From the NCBI GenBank assembly GCA_947095535.1, contig OX352774.1, positions 72,168,416 to 72,232,415 on the forward strand: DNA of 64,000 nucleotides, read 5' to 3'. This DNA comes from Poecilobothrus nobilitatus. Lineage: Eukaryota > Arthropoda > Insecta > Diptera > Dolichopodidae. Position numbers and translations under genes: made by a program. Shown here piece after piece: positions 36,189 through 48,020 of this stretch; the stretch's first letter is position 1; every line of letters begins with the position of its first letter. The notes beneath the pieces were generated by a model that saw only the letters and a list, made by a program, of their open reading frames with translations, had not been told where the DNA came from and searched no databases.

Positions 36189-39100
36189 TGAAAGTACGAA
36201 AAAAGGTCAGCTTTAGAGAAATGCTATAAAGAATTTTTGTTTTCGTATATAAAATGTATGTATGTATCAAAAGGGAAAATTTCACTAAAGAAATCAAATA
36301 GAAATAATTTTAACTTTTTATTTTTTAATAATGGAATCCCTACTCAGAGTAAAAGAAAAATATTAATTGAAGTGTATGCTGATTGCTGAGAGATGTCGCA
36401 TTTAAAAATTTTTCGACTATTTAATTGTCTGGTTTGATCCAAAAAAATAATGCCATTTAAATTTGTATTATATAGTATTATTAAAACTTCTTAACCATTT
36501 ATCTGACCTAAAAATTTTGCTAAACTGAATATACTTAGTACTATATATATTTTAAAGTGACCATGAGTATTGCCACCCATATATTGAAACTAAAACGAGT
36601 TCAAAAACATATTATATACCTATAGTAGTTTATTATTAAACGTCAATGAATCTGCCTATAATATTATTAAATTACATAAGAAAGCCAAAACATTCTTTTG
36701 ATCAGAATTTTAAATTTTACATACATACATACATAAATATTTTTTTTATTTTAAATTTTATATTTTCAAAAGAAAGTCAAAATTTTACAAAAATCTAAAC
36801 TACAATAATCTTTTGATATTACCATATTACTAATTAATAAAAAGGTGTCTGTTATTGTTACCAGAAATATAAACAAAAAAAACAGAGAAAAATTGTGCTA
36901 CACAGAATTCTAGTATATTTTTGAATAGACCTAATAAAAATCAATTTTTTTTTTTTGTTTTTTAAAATTTTATGGTAATATTATTCAAACTTTGTTCTGC
37001 TTTTTGTTTCCATTTTTCATTTAATTTATCCAAAAATGGAATTGCCTTTACCATTGTTTGTTTTATTTGTTTTTAGAATTAAATTTTTTTTTATTAAAAT
37101 GTTTTTGTCTTTCTTTAATTTTTACGTTTACAAAGTCAGCGAGAATAAAATTTTTAAAAGAAAAGTATTCTAATCGTGAACAAAATTCTTTACAATAGCT
37201 GATCTAACCCTAAAACAAATTTTTTTTTTATATGTATCGTTGTACGTTTATATACAAATTAAACTAAAGTATGTTTTAAACAGCACTTGATTTAAGACTT
37301 TTATTTGTATTTCATAGATGTTGCGAGAATTGAAGTTCAACTTACTAAATGTCATAATTGTAGTTTTCTTATATCCTTTTCTAAAATTTCATAGCTATCA
37401 TAGTTTTTTTTTGACGTTTCATTGCCATTTTTTAATTATGCATAATTTAATTTAATTTAACTTATTTTATTGCTCCCATTAACCAGTATATTTATTACCA
37501 TATGAATAGCAGATGTTTTATGACCTCTTGATTAAAAAAAAGTGCCACGCAGTTAAATTAGCTTGTTAATAAAAGAGTGCGTAAAATATGCTAACCATAC
37601 CGTTAAAAATATACGTGTCCATTAACTTAACGGGTTTGTTGCATTGCCTCATCTTTTTATCTCCACATACGTAAAAGTCAGAGGTAAAATAATTCAAATT
37701 TTTTATTATGTCGTGTTAGTAAGTTGTTTTTCAAATGAGTGCTTACTATTTTTCATGTTGTTTCAACTAATTAATTACAAACAACTCGTAACTCGTAAAT
37801 TAAAAAATTAAAAAAATTCAGCAGAACTGTTTCGTATGTCGCCATAAAATTAAAGCGGTAAAATAAAAAACAAAAAAAAAACTTAATTGAAATTATTTAT
37901 TTTTGTTTTGCTTTATTGTATTTAAATGGTGAAATTTAAGAATGACAAGTTTGTATGTTGATTATTAAGAAAAGAATATAAAGAGAGTGAGAGGTCATTG
38001 ATCATTTAGAAAGAGATGTCACTTTTTAATTGTTTGTTAGTTTTATTATTTCTATATTATGTCATTCATGTGGCGGACAATTAAAAAAGTTCAGGTCAGT
38101 TTTTTTTTCCAAGATTGACATGATTTACTTCAGATTAATATTAAGTTTAAATGTTTTTTTAAGGGTTTGTTTGGAAATTTCGAAATTATTATAGAATTTT
38201 TAATGTAGTTTGACTTTGATAAATTCATATTAAAAGTGCTAAATATTAAATTTAATTAAATATTTATGTACTTAAAAGTGTAAATGATTGGTTAAAATGA
38301 TAAAAAAAAAAAAATATATTTAAATAAATTAATATACCTATTAATACCTTTTATGTAGTTATGTAATACTTTTTTTTTTAAGGGACTTTAAGGGACAGGA
38401 TATTTAAGTGCGTAATAATAATTTTTATTTTAGGTAAATTTTTAAATTATTTTTAATTAAAGATATTTTTTATGATGATGAATTATTTCAACGTAGTTTT
38501 TTTCGGGAAAAGATTCAGAGATTTAGGTATCTACCTACACAGATGTTATGTGAATGATCTCAATTTATTAAATGATCTGATTTTAGTTAAAGCAATCATG
38601 AATATTCACATGGATATTTTGTTTTAAAGTTATTTGTAGACAGAATAAACCATTTTTTAAAAATTTCTTAAATTCAACGTACATATAGGTATGTATAAGA
38701 AAATATTTAACATTGACATGGGAGTGACTATACTATTATCATTGCATAATGAAGAATCTTCAGAAAATAAAATTAAAAATTGCAGAATTTTACTGCGAGC
38801 AGAATATGTGCATCTAGAACGATAATAAATTACCAAAATGAACTGCTAGCATTAAACTCTCTACAGATCTTTAGTTTCTTAAAGGTAATATGGACTAATA
38901 GAAGTATTAAAAGTCGAGGAAATATCCACAACACGCAGTAATAGCGAGAGCACAATAGATCTGCATCAATAAGTCGCAGTGTTATTTAATCACCTTTTTT
39001 AAATAATCTAATCTAATGTCATGTCAGTAAAATTAGACTCAATTAAATTACAAATTTTTAATTCTTTAGTTTTTTTTTCACTTCAAAAGCGCAACCTATT

Positions 39101-40110
39101 ACATAACTCTAAAGTGAACGCCTTCTTTAGGATATTCTTCTTAAGGGTCTAGAAGATTTTTCATTTACAGCAATTGTTTTTTTTTTTTTGTGGTTACTTA
39201 ACATTTCCAGGAGTATATTTTTAAAACTGTTATTCTAAACCTCATATTACCAAATACAATAAAATTTCTAATTTAATAACACTTACACTTTTTAAATAGA
39301 AAAATGAAGAAATTGGAATTTATTTTTTAACACTTAACACTTAACTTTTAATTTGTAATGCTATACTCTCATATTTATTTTGGATGTAATATACATATAC
39401 ATATATCCATACATAATTCATTTAAAAAATGCTTTGTTAACTAACATTATCTATTTCTAGGAACTTTTAAAAATTTATATTACGTATTTCTCTGGATTTT
39501 CTCTTTAATTTTTTTTCTAGTATCAATAACAGCATAACTACTCACATAATTAAAACTTTATGTTTAATTAGCTTCTGAAAATTTTAATTTTTCTGTAGAA
39601 ATGTGTTAAATAAATTTCAATTCATTAGTATAATATGTTTTGTATGTATTAAATTATATTGCAATTTGTATAATTATTTGATAATGCAAGTACCAAAGCA
39701 CTAGGTTAATACTACATAGTTTCAAATCTATCATTTATTTTAAAACTATACATATCTTTTATGTATGTGCATATGTTTTAATAATTGCCTCTACTGATGA
39801 CAATTATTATAATATTCACACGTTTCATGTTTCACTGATGGTGTGTTGCGCATAGTCTTTTTCCATGCATATAAACTTTACAATATTATAATATATATGT
39901 TTTATTATTATTACTTTTCAACAAAATGATTTCAATCATGAAAATATGGAGGAAATTGTTTTTTCTTTTTGTAATTCAATTGAAAGTCAGTAACATAAAT
40001 AAAATCCAACAAAACTGAATTAATTTTTAAAGCATAAATTTATTTTTTTTTTTATTATTATTGTGGGTACTCGTAAAATACAGAAAAAAATTTAGCAGTA
40101 TGTAGAATCA
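36189..40110. other. AT-rich stretch; one weak ratchet-like site
   Basis: At 38,433/38,434 a TTTTTATTTTAG|GTAAAT juxtaposes acceptor-like and donor-like sequence, weaker than the one at 56,229. The part at about 38,740-39,160 is less AT-biased, with no coding frame. No gene or element was recognised. Confidence 0.4.
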
Positions 40111-40620
40111 AAGGTTTTTTAAAATGCGCACATTTTCAGAAAGATAATAAAAAAAAAACTTTTGTGAAATTGTGACTGTTTTTGCATTAAAATTTTTAAT
40201 TTTTCATAGAATGTTATTGATACACTTTCTTCAGTTTTAAGATAAACTTACTAATTTGACCCTTAATAGCTCGAAAAAAAGAGAAAGTGTAAAATTCCTT
40301 TGTTAGGCAACTTATACTACGTTCTTCTAAAAGTGTTCCAGAGATAAGAAGAAGCCAACTGCGTTCTGGCGTTTTTAAATTGAAAAAATCTTAACTAGAA
40401 CTTGAGATATAAAAATTTAAAAATAAGGCTGTTTTCAACTTTAATGGCTTTAACTGCGTAATAGTTTAATGGATTTAAGGCTTTAACGGGCTACATAAAA
40501 AAATATTGAACAACATTAATTCTTTAATGAGATCTATCAATAAAAAAAATTGCATTGCTGTACTTATCTTAAACGGTGTAGAAATTTTGTTACCATACGA
40601 ACGAACAGACAGAAATTTAA
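40111..40620 (-). mobile_element. Family E inverted-repeat element, partial copy
   Basis: This is a minus-orientation relative of the element at 45.60-46.40 kb. The left edge AAGGTTTTTTAAAATGCGCA matches, inverted, that element's right terminus (TGTGCGCTTTTAAAAACCG). The right part matches, inverted, its 45,660-45,860 segment: GTTCGTTCGTATGG against GTCCGTCCGG, ACACCGTTTAAGAT against ACACCGTTAAAGAT, then CATGTAGCCC against TGTAGCCCGTT. The far terminal repeat is missing past about 40,620. No ORF. Confidence 0.65.
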
Positions 40621-42384
40621 AAAAAAAAATTAAAATTTTCGAAAAAATTTTTTTTAAAATATGCTAAAAAAGAATCTTAAATGAATCTAAAGTGGAATTT
40701 GATAAATATTTATAACTACATATTTTTTTTTTTTTTACTATACATAACACAAGGTAATAAATTTTTAATTATTTTACCACAGGGGTTGAGATTACATCCA
40801 TTCATTTGGTTTTATGTGATGATTACAGGTAAAATTAAACGAATTGTTGCACTGAATGTGGTAAACACTTAAATGATAATTAAATATTTAAGATTTATAC
40901 TATTATACGTCAAATAGTAATAATAAAATTTAGTTATAATTATTGATAAAAAATAATCTGTAAGTTGTCTACCTTCCCTAAGCTTTTTCATTACCTTAGA
41001 TAGAAGAAAAAACATGTATACCTATATAAGTTTAAAACAGTTATTAATGTTCATTATTTATATTCTGAGGAATGGCTTTTAGATTCTAGATTGCCTATAC
41101 AAATTTAAGCTAATAGAAAAATTTAGTCAATATAATAAATTAAAAAAAAAAAAAAATTAAATATTTTTCTATGGAAATCCCTTTTTTTTGTCTTTAAAAT
41201 ATTGAGTAAAACTAAATTTTTCATTTCAATGAAATATATCGAAATTCGCTTATAAATATAAATAAATCAAAACGTTTGCCAGTAAATTTTTGACATGTCA
41301 TAAACTTATTATAATTATTCAAAATTGCATTTATTTAGAAAATGTTACTCTTGAATTAAAAAAATTTCTAAAAATTTCCGAGATTTCTAAAAAATTTTAC
41401 ATAATCGAATTTTTACCCGATTACAACACTTTTCTTATACCTCTTCATAATAGACGCAATAATGTGAAAAAAAAAAGAAAAATAAAAAAGTGGATAATAA
41501 AATAATTTCAATTATAAAAATATTTATTTATATAAATTGATCGTTATTAGGTTAATGGTAATTTAATTTTAAGATTAAAAAAAAAAAAATCAATTGGAAT
41601 TATGCCTATATACAAACATTTTTTTCTTAAAATATTATATTTAAATATTGATCATAAGATTATTATCACGTATTTAAAAAAAAAAAATATTGGATAAAGT
41701 ATGATTAAAAGAGCTTTGAAAAAAATTTTAATTTATTGATTTAGATATTGGGAAAACTTATAAATCTAAATATATTCTCAAAATGAGGTTAGACTATAGA
41801 TAGAAATGAAACTCTTTAAAACTTTAATATATTAAATAGTATATTTTAAAAATATTATTTCTTTTTCATGTTAGCTTAATCTGACACTTTACATCTATCC
41901 AAAAGTTTCTTCTTCTTATTTCTTTTTTTATGTCGTTTTTAAGAAATAAATTTAATTTCTTCTTTCCTATTAAAAACATGCATATAATGCAATAAATCCC
42001 AAAAAAACTATTTTCAACTATAATATATGTATAGATATTATGATGTCAGGAAGATTATTTTCTTCTTTTTTTTTTTTTTTTTTGATTTAAACAAGATACT
42101 CAATTTTAAGATCTTGTATATGTTTATAATTTTCACTTTCTTAAATTAGAAAAATAAAACAAGTTTCTTAAAAAAAAAAAACTTGTTTTTGAATAATTTT
42201 ATTAGAGTTTTCCTTCTTAATTTAATCATTTGAAAGTTTCCTTCATCTGTTAAAGAAATTACAAATTATAAATATAAAGGATTTTTATGCATATGTATAT
42301 ATTATTTATAATTATAGTTAAAAAATTAGTAAAATTTAACATTAAAAAGAAACTGAACAAACAAACATATATTATATATATATA
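40621..42384. other. AT-rich non-coding stretch
   Basis: Open frames at 40,681-40,872 and 41,290-41,505 have no recognised domain and the composition of translated AT-rich DNA. Nothing else seen. Confidence 0.45.
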
Positions 42385-42472
42385 TGAATTTATTGACTGA
42401 AGCTTAGTTAAATATTAATAAAAATGACTTAGTGGATACTCCTCGTTATAGGTGTGGCAAGGAAAAAAAATA
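42385..42472 (+). repeat. Family G repeat, copy 2 (5' truncated)
   Basis: TGACTGAAGCTTAGTTAAAT, AAAATGACTTAGTGGATAC, TCCTCGTTATAGGTGTGGCA, then AGGAAAAAAAA. It matches the downstream two thirds of the copies at 50.0 and 62.2 kb and ends in the same GGCAAGGAAAAAAA. Confidence 0.65.
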
Positions 42473-43796
42473 AAAATTGTGCGTTTAGAGCATTTTATAT
42501 TTTACTATTTACCCTTGATCTGATTCTGAAGGCTCATTATCCTTATTACGTGTTGCCTATATCAGCCATTCTGATCATATTTACCATTTTTACTTTAACT
42601 GAAAACTTCTTTACTTTATTAAGTCAATATTTTCCACTTTATGTAACGATATTTTGATTGTTAAATGAATATTTTTTACTGTAAGCGAAAACATTATTAT
42701 TTTAAATGAAGAATCTCTATTTCAGTAATTTATTTTGTATAAATGTTTATGTTTAATATACAGGTATTTAATTTATGTTTATGCATATACATATATAAAT
42801 ATGTATATTACTTATATTTAATTTTTTACTTTAATTTTTATTACAAATTTCGCTTCACTTAAAGTAAAAAATCTTCGCTTAAAGTAAAAAAATATCTTCA
42901 CTTAAAATGAAAATGTCTTCAGTTAAAGTAAAAAAGGTATATATTCATAAAAATCGATCTTAGTTGCTGTGATTTGATTAATCGTAACCGTAATATTCTT
43001 ATGTATTTATGGAAAATAATTTCTATTTCTCTATCTCAAATCTTCTTTTATAAATAATATTTTATTAACTATTATGTGAGTGTGTGTGTAAACATTTTAA
43101 TTTCTTGCTTAGCACTTACAAGTGAAAGTGAATTAAATAAGTAAAAATCCTACAAATTTACATAATCTATATTAGAATTTTTAAATTATTTCAACATTAT
43201 CATCTTCCTTAAAATTAAATATGTACCTACTGTCCGATAATTTTTATTTTTTACTTTGCAAAAAAAAAAATAAAACAAAAAATCTATTTTATTTTATTTC
43301 TAAAATTCAATCTATACATTTTCTTATTAGTATTATAAACCCCGCCTTTATAATTTTATATAAAAGTGAATTTTACTTTTCCTCATTAATTTCTACAATT
43401 CTCAACTGACAAATCTGACAAATTTATATAACGTTTTTTTTTTTTTTTGCGAAAACTTCTTAAAAATCTGGTTTTTTATATTTACATTTATATATATATA
43501 CATATTTATATACATACATTTAAAAACACGAAAATTTAAATTTCTTTTTCTGTAGTAGTTGAAAACACGAATAAAATTCTCACACTAATTTTTTTTTTTT
43601 TTTTGAAAATGACTCTTTCCACATCCATACAATGTTTGACCTACAAAAAAAAAAAAAAAAAATTTGCAGTAAAATTTGTTTAACATACTTGTAACTTGAC
43701 AAACAATCATCATGCAAATTGGATATATTTATCTATATATGTAACTATATGAATAGGTACCCATCTATATATAGAATAAACATATATATTATATAC
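42473..43796. other. AT-rich stretch with CTTAAAGTAAAAAATCTTC repeats
   Basis: At about 42,852-42,935 CACTTAAAGTAAAAAA/TCTTC units recur four times, imperfectly. Open frames here (42,454-42,657; 43,221-43,409) are hydrophobic AT-rich translations without recognised domains; the first begins inside family G. No gene supported. Confidence 0.45.
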
Positions 43797-44035
43797 GGTG
43801 CAGTGACAGAACGCCCGAGGAAATAAACCCTGCGGACTTTAATTCCAAAACTTTTCAAATATAAAAACGTCCGCGGGCTTAATTCCTTTTTAAATTGGAA
43901 TTAAAGCCCATAATTAAAAGGAGTTAAAACCCGCGGGCTTTAATTCCTTTTGAATTGAAATTAAGAGCCACACTATTTTTTGTTATTAAAAGAAGAGAGT
44001 AATAGAATATGTATAGCAAAAGCATTAGGAGCGAT

Positions 44036-44462
44036 TTCAGGGTTCTGGATAAAAATTAGGGTATCCCCTTTTTCCAGAAAATTTACTTATATGTATATGT
44101 TCAAGATTCTGAATTGGGAGAGATTTTAGAGTTGGTTCCAAAATCAGGAATTTATGCTTTTTCCATAATATGTGTATAAGTAATACTCCTATTGTTAGGG
44201 ATTTTGGGAGGATTTTAGAATTGAATTCAAAATCAGGATTATACTCCTTTCACAGAATATTTAGATACATGCATATGCGAGTTTTGAATTAGGAGGAATA
44301 TGTATATTCTGAAAAAAGCGTATAACCCTGATTTTATAACCAACTCTAAAATATCTCCTAATTCAGAAACTCGCATGTGCATATATTTGTAAAAGGCGTA
44401 TAATCCTGATTTTGAATTCAATTCTAAAACCCTTCCCAAAATTCTTGAGGCTTTAGCAATGA
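44036..44462. repeat. Family D inverted pair (palindrome)
   Basis: Two facing arms. On the left, GAATTGGGAGAGATTTTAGA, GTTGGTTCCAAAATCAG and later TTAGAATTGAATTCAAAATC, AGGATTATACTCC. On the right, CCTGATTTTATAACCAACTC, TAAAATATCTCCTAATTCAG and GGCGTATAATCCTGATTTTG, AATTCAATTCTAAAACC. Each arm itself holds the same roughly 110-base unit twice, so this is a duplicated and inverted family D unit. It could fold into a long hairpin. It is not coding; an open frame here merely reads the arms. Confidence 0.7.
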
Positions 44463-44576
44463 GATTAAAACCCATGGGACTCTGGCTCATTGAAGTGAGT
44501 CAAAAGTCCCAATGGGACTTCTGACCATGGGACTTTCGACATGTCACTAAATAAAATCCAGTCAAATAAAATACAG

Positions 44577-44760
44577 GGGCCTCGGTGACCTAGTGAGTAA
44601 GAGCGTATAAAATACGCTGTAAACACCAAGGGAGTGTTGGTTCGAATCCCACACACGTCGTAAAAGTTATTTCCCCTTACTATATTTACAGCCACGCCTG
44701 AACAGGAAAGGCCGCGTAATTTCCTATCCACATTTATGTGGCACATAAATGCATTAAAAA
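44577..44760 (+). repeat. SINE-A copy 4, nested, with candidate target-site duplication
   Basis: The best copy for defining the family. The head is GGGCCTCGGTGACCTAGTGA. Then come a GCGTATAAAATACGC stem-loop, an ACACCAAGGGAGTGT long variable-arm-like hairpin (as in Leu/Ser type tRNAs), the B box GGTTCGAATCC, the body with CCACGCCTGAACAGGAAAGG, a short CCACATTTATGTGG hairpin, and GCATTAAAAAAAA. AAATACAG is present at 44,569-44,576 and again at 44,770-44,777, a plausible target-site duplication. It lies inside the MULE-like element and is therefore younger than it. Confidence 0.92.
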
Positions 44761-44935
44761 AAATAATTTAAATACAGAATCATGATAGTAACCTTTGTAT
44801 TACTCAGTGAGCTTTAATTTTTTTTCGAAATGGACTTAAGTCCACGATCTAGTACAATTAAAACCCGTGGGCTTTAATTCTTTTTTGCAAGCGATTTAAA
44901 GCCCGCGAGCGTTCTGTCACTGCATCATTATATAC

Positions 44936-45600
44936 ACGTATGTCTGAAATTTGTTCTACTTTAGATTTTTGGATTATATGTACATAGTGTTTTTCTCTAT
45001 AAGCTAATAGAGATTCAATTGCATTTTGTATCCACAATTCATATTCATGATTAACCAGTTTTTTCTTTTTTTTTTACAAATTTTCTGGTTTTGATGGCTA
45101 TCTTCAAACTAATTGAACTTCACTTTGAAGAACTAATTAAAACTGGATTTTAATTTAAGCCGGAGATTATAAAAATCAAGTAAAACTGATATGAATGATA
45201 TTTTAAAATTAATAAAAAAATATTTTTCTCCACTGTTAATTTGGTATTGTAGATTTTTTTTAGAAGAAGTTTGACAAATAATTAGATATGTAATAGATTT
45301 TGTTATATAGAGAACAAGTACGAAAAATTCATATAATGTCACATTTAATAAATCTTCTTTTAATTTATTAACTTAGTTTAGTTTTTATTACTTAAGGTGC
45401 ATATAATTGAATTGAATATGTAACTTGGTGCTGATAATAATAAAAAAAAAAATATAAATAAAATTGAATAAAATAATTTGAAACAAATAAAAAATCTATA
45501 AGAGGCTATGAGGTGTCAAGTATGTAGTTATTTTTATATCAGTTTTGATATCAGTACATAAACCATTACTGAGAATTGATTAAAATGTGACAAGTAATGT
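44936..45600. other. AT-rich non-coding stretch
   Basis: Nothing recognised. Confidence 0.5.
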
Positions 45601-46405
45601 GTTGTTTTTAGCACATTTCCAAAAACATTTTGAAAAAATGTGCTTATTAGTTTCACTCTGTCCGTCCGGTCGTCTGTTTACAAAACTTCTACACCGTTAA
45701 AGATAGAGAAAAAAAATTTTAACCATGGGTAGGTCTCATAAAAAGAATAATTTTGTGGAACAACTTTTTCATGTAGCCCCATCCATTACGGCATTGAAAA
45801 AGCCCTATTTTTAAATGCATATATCTTATGTTCTGCTTAAGATTTTTTCAATCTGAAAACGTATTTTTCTTAACTTACTAAATTAATATCAAAATTATAT
45901 AATTTTTTTAAATTTAGTATTTAAATTTACCGTTATGTGAAAACCAAATTTTGCATGATTTTCTACTTTCATAACTCCGGCACGCTTTTAGGTAGAGGCT
46001 TGAAATTTTGAGGCAAGAAAGAACTTTTAGAATTAATATAAGTTTGCTCAGAAAATTTTTTTGTACCACCCCCTATTTATTATAAGATGTATTTGGGCTG
46101 AAAAATTGAAAATTTGCTATTTTTAGGTACTTGTAACTTAAGCACCTGTACAAATTTTTCTTCGGAAAGACATAAAAATTAAAGCTCTAGTAATATACTT
46201 TTAAGTGTATTAACGGATTTTTTTAGTTATAAAGGGTTCCAGACTTACAGCACCTCAAAATTCCAGAAAAGTCTTATTTTCAAATGTTTTCTTATTACAA
46301 AAAATTTCTTAAATTTTATTTTTAAAATTTTCAAATTTTGTGCAAGTCACAATTCTAAACAGTTTGTATTGTATTTTGGAAATGTGCGCTTTTAAAAACC
46401 GTTGG
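45601..46405 (+). mobile_element. Family E inverted-repeat element, fuller copy
   Basis: The left end GTTTTTAGCACATTTCCAAA recurs inverted at the right end (minus strand GGTTTTTAAAAGCGCACATT then TCCAAAA). Just inside the left end is TCTGTCCGTCCGGTCGTCTG, a CCGT-type motif common in insect repeats, then TACACCGTTAAAGAT. A partial relative is at 40,111-40,620. No target-site duplication and no transposase were found; the superfamily is unknown. Confidence 0.65.
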
Positions 46406-47261
46406 CTTACATTATACCTTGTTTTTTTTTACATCGTTTTTTTTATGATTTTATTTGATATCTGATGTCAATTTAATAAATATTTTATGTATGTACTTAT
46501 TAGGAAATTCAAGTACATATAATATGTTTATAAATTATATACCAGTTGTCATTCTGCGTTATCTTGTATTTGAAGATGAGCTTATTTCTTTTTTAAGTAC
46601 TGGCGTTACAAATATTAGATAAATATTCATCCAGTTTTAATACTTGAATATCCAGTTTTTATACGTGTGTTGTTGGATATTTGGATAATACAATAATATG
46701 TTGGATTACAAACAACAAAACTTTTTTTTTCTAATAAAAATTAATTTCAATTTTATTTCAGTTTCAAAACGGTCATACAGCCGAATTTAAAAAATCTCGA
46801 TTTCGGAAATATTTTCCGGTCCAAAGGGAAATTAAAGTTCTTGGGGTAATATTTCAGGGCTTTTTTATCCGATAGGTATAAGTTTACGAAGAGCATGTGT
46901 GTAAAAAATGGTTTATATAATTATCATTGCTATCACTAGAAATAAATTTGTCATCGTCTTCTACCTTTATAGATAAAACGCTTTTAGTTATTTCTTAAAA
47001 AATACGTCTTTTCTAAGAATTCAAGTTGATCATGTTATTATTATATTATATTTTACAGCTATTATTATTATTCATATTTTAAATAAACTTCAGTTTCTAA
47101 AATCACTTCACTAAGTCGTTGATTATTCGGTTGTAGGTATTGTACAAGACTAAAACGCAATTATGTTAATTTTTGCGCCATCTATTATTTTATACAAAAA
47201 TTATTTTAGTTTTATTATATATTACAACATGATATTATATAGTTATAATATATTATAACTA
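46406..47261. other. AT-rich non-coding stretch
   Basis: A pyrimidine-rich TTTCAATTTTATTTCAG at about 46,744-46,760 looks like a splice acceptor, but no donor or conserved exon follows. Nothing else recognised. Confidence 0.45.
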
Positions 47262-47381
47262 TATATTATAAGCAATGTCTATATTATTTTTTTATTAATT
47301 AATTTTTTTATTAAATGATCCAGTCGAGGTTTAAAGACCTTTCGAATAAAAGACCAGTATCTTAACTAACCTATTGGCTGG
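47262..47381 (-). repeat. SINE-B copy 2
   Basis: Minus strand: CAGCCAATAGGTTAGTTAAG, ATACTGGTCTTTTATTCGAA, AGGTCTTTAAACCTCGACTG, GATCATTTAATAAAAAAATT, then ATATAGACATTGCTTATAAT. Compared with the 49.7-kb copy, the B box is diverged and the A box is missing a few bases. It lies directly upstream (on the minus strand, downstream) of a LINE endonuclease fragment. Confidence 0.75.
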
Positions 47382-47389
47382 AAACCAAA

Positions 47390-48020
47390 AGTTTAAGCAG
47401 GTCCAGGAAATGATCAGAAATAGGTTCAGGAAATGGTCAGACACAGTCTAGTCAGAAATTCTAGTGGGATTTTGAAACAACAAGAAACAAATTGAGCAAG
47501 ATGGAATAATGAAGCGAAAAGCTCAATTTGTTTCCCAATTAAATTTTGACTAAGAGAATTGTCATTGGAGTAGTTAGAGCAAGTTTCTATTATATGGATA
47601 TTAAAATCACCAGCCACAACAATTTCAGATTCTAGGTTTAATTCCAAAAATTCATTAATCTGGTTGGTGAGATTTTCTATCTCCGAAATAAACTACAGTT
47701 CACTAGAGTTTTCGAGATCTGTATAAATAACAGAAATGAATGCCGTATGTAGAAACAATGATTTTTACCCAATGTAGTGGCACATTTGGTTGAAACACTT
47801 ATATTTGTGGAGAACAATCTAAGTGGCATCATTTCTGATATATAGAGGAATGGGGCACAAAATGAGAGACAAACGAGTAATTGTCAACGACAATCACCTG
47901 GCCATTGGCCAATCACCTGGATCTCACATAATGGTAATATTGCTCGTTTTACTGAATTAAGGTGGTCTTGAACGGCAAAAAAATTCGCCTGCAGACCATA
48001 CGAACATTGCAAAAATTTGC
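47390..48020 (-). pseudogene. LINE ORF2 fragment: endonuclease domain with GDFN and SDH motifs
   Basis: Minus-strand reading, across several stops and shifts, gives IPLYIRNDAT (the GG-A-Y-R strand) and then FISVIYTD. It continues EIVVAGDFNIHI, the catalytic GDFN of AP-like endonucleases of non-LTR retrotransposons, and ends SDHFLN, the SDH catalytic histidine block. The open part is 47,426-47,647. A small duplication of CTGATCATTTCCTGGA next to SDHF is visible at 47,402-47,440. Upstream, KRAILPLCEIQVI stands where the LTETWL strand would be, heavily changed. This part of the domain is what the element at 1-1440 lacks. It is inactive. Confidence 0.82.

Larger units (their letters stand above)
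43797..44926. mobile_element. MULE-like terminal-inverted-repeat element with nested insertions
   Basis: The left end GGTGCAGTGACAGAACGC and the right end (reverse complement) GATGCAGTGACAGAACGC match at 17 of 18 positions. Both ends are flanked by the same 9 bases, ATTATATAC (43,788-43,796 and 44,927-44,935). Nine-base duplications with G-starting terminal repeats fit Mutator-like elements; this is superfamily inference only. Subterminal CCCGCGGGCTTTAATTCC units, palindromic at their core, repeat near both ends (43,868-43,950 and 44,860-44,910). No transposase is visible. Inside sit a family D palindrome (44,036-44,462) and SINE-A copy 4, so about half of the length is later or captured DNA. 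Confidence 0.8.

Noticed and set aside
42454..42657. 67-codon hydrophobic plus-strand frame that could be a small membrane protein
   Set aside because: Its start lies inside family G repeat sequence; T-rich DNA translates to hydrophobic residues by default.
44239..44490. 83-codon minus-strand frame with internal repeats
   Set aside because: It reads the arms of the family D palindrome; the protein-level repeat is only the DNA repeat.
44465..44746. A 93-codon minus-strand frame similar to the frame at 22,752-22,964, looking like a conserved protein
   Set aside because: Both read straight through SINE-A copies. The shared residues are just the SINE sequence translated in the same relative frame, with no domain and no start context.
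43801..44921. hAT element with CAGTG ends
   Set aside because: The CAGTGACAG start resembles hAT, but the 8 bases outside CAGTG do not match on the two sides, whereas extending the ends by four bases gives a perfect 9-base duplication; MULE-like is preferred.
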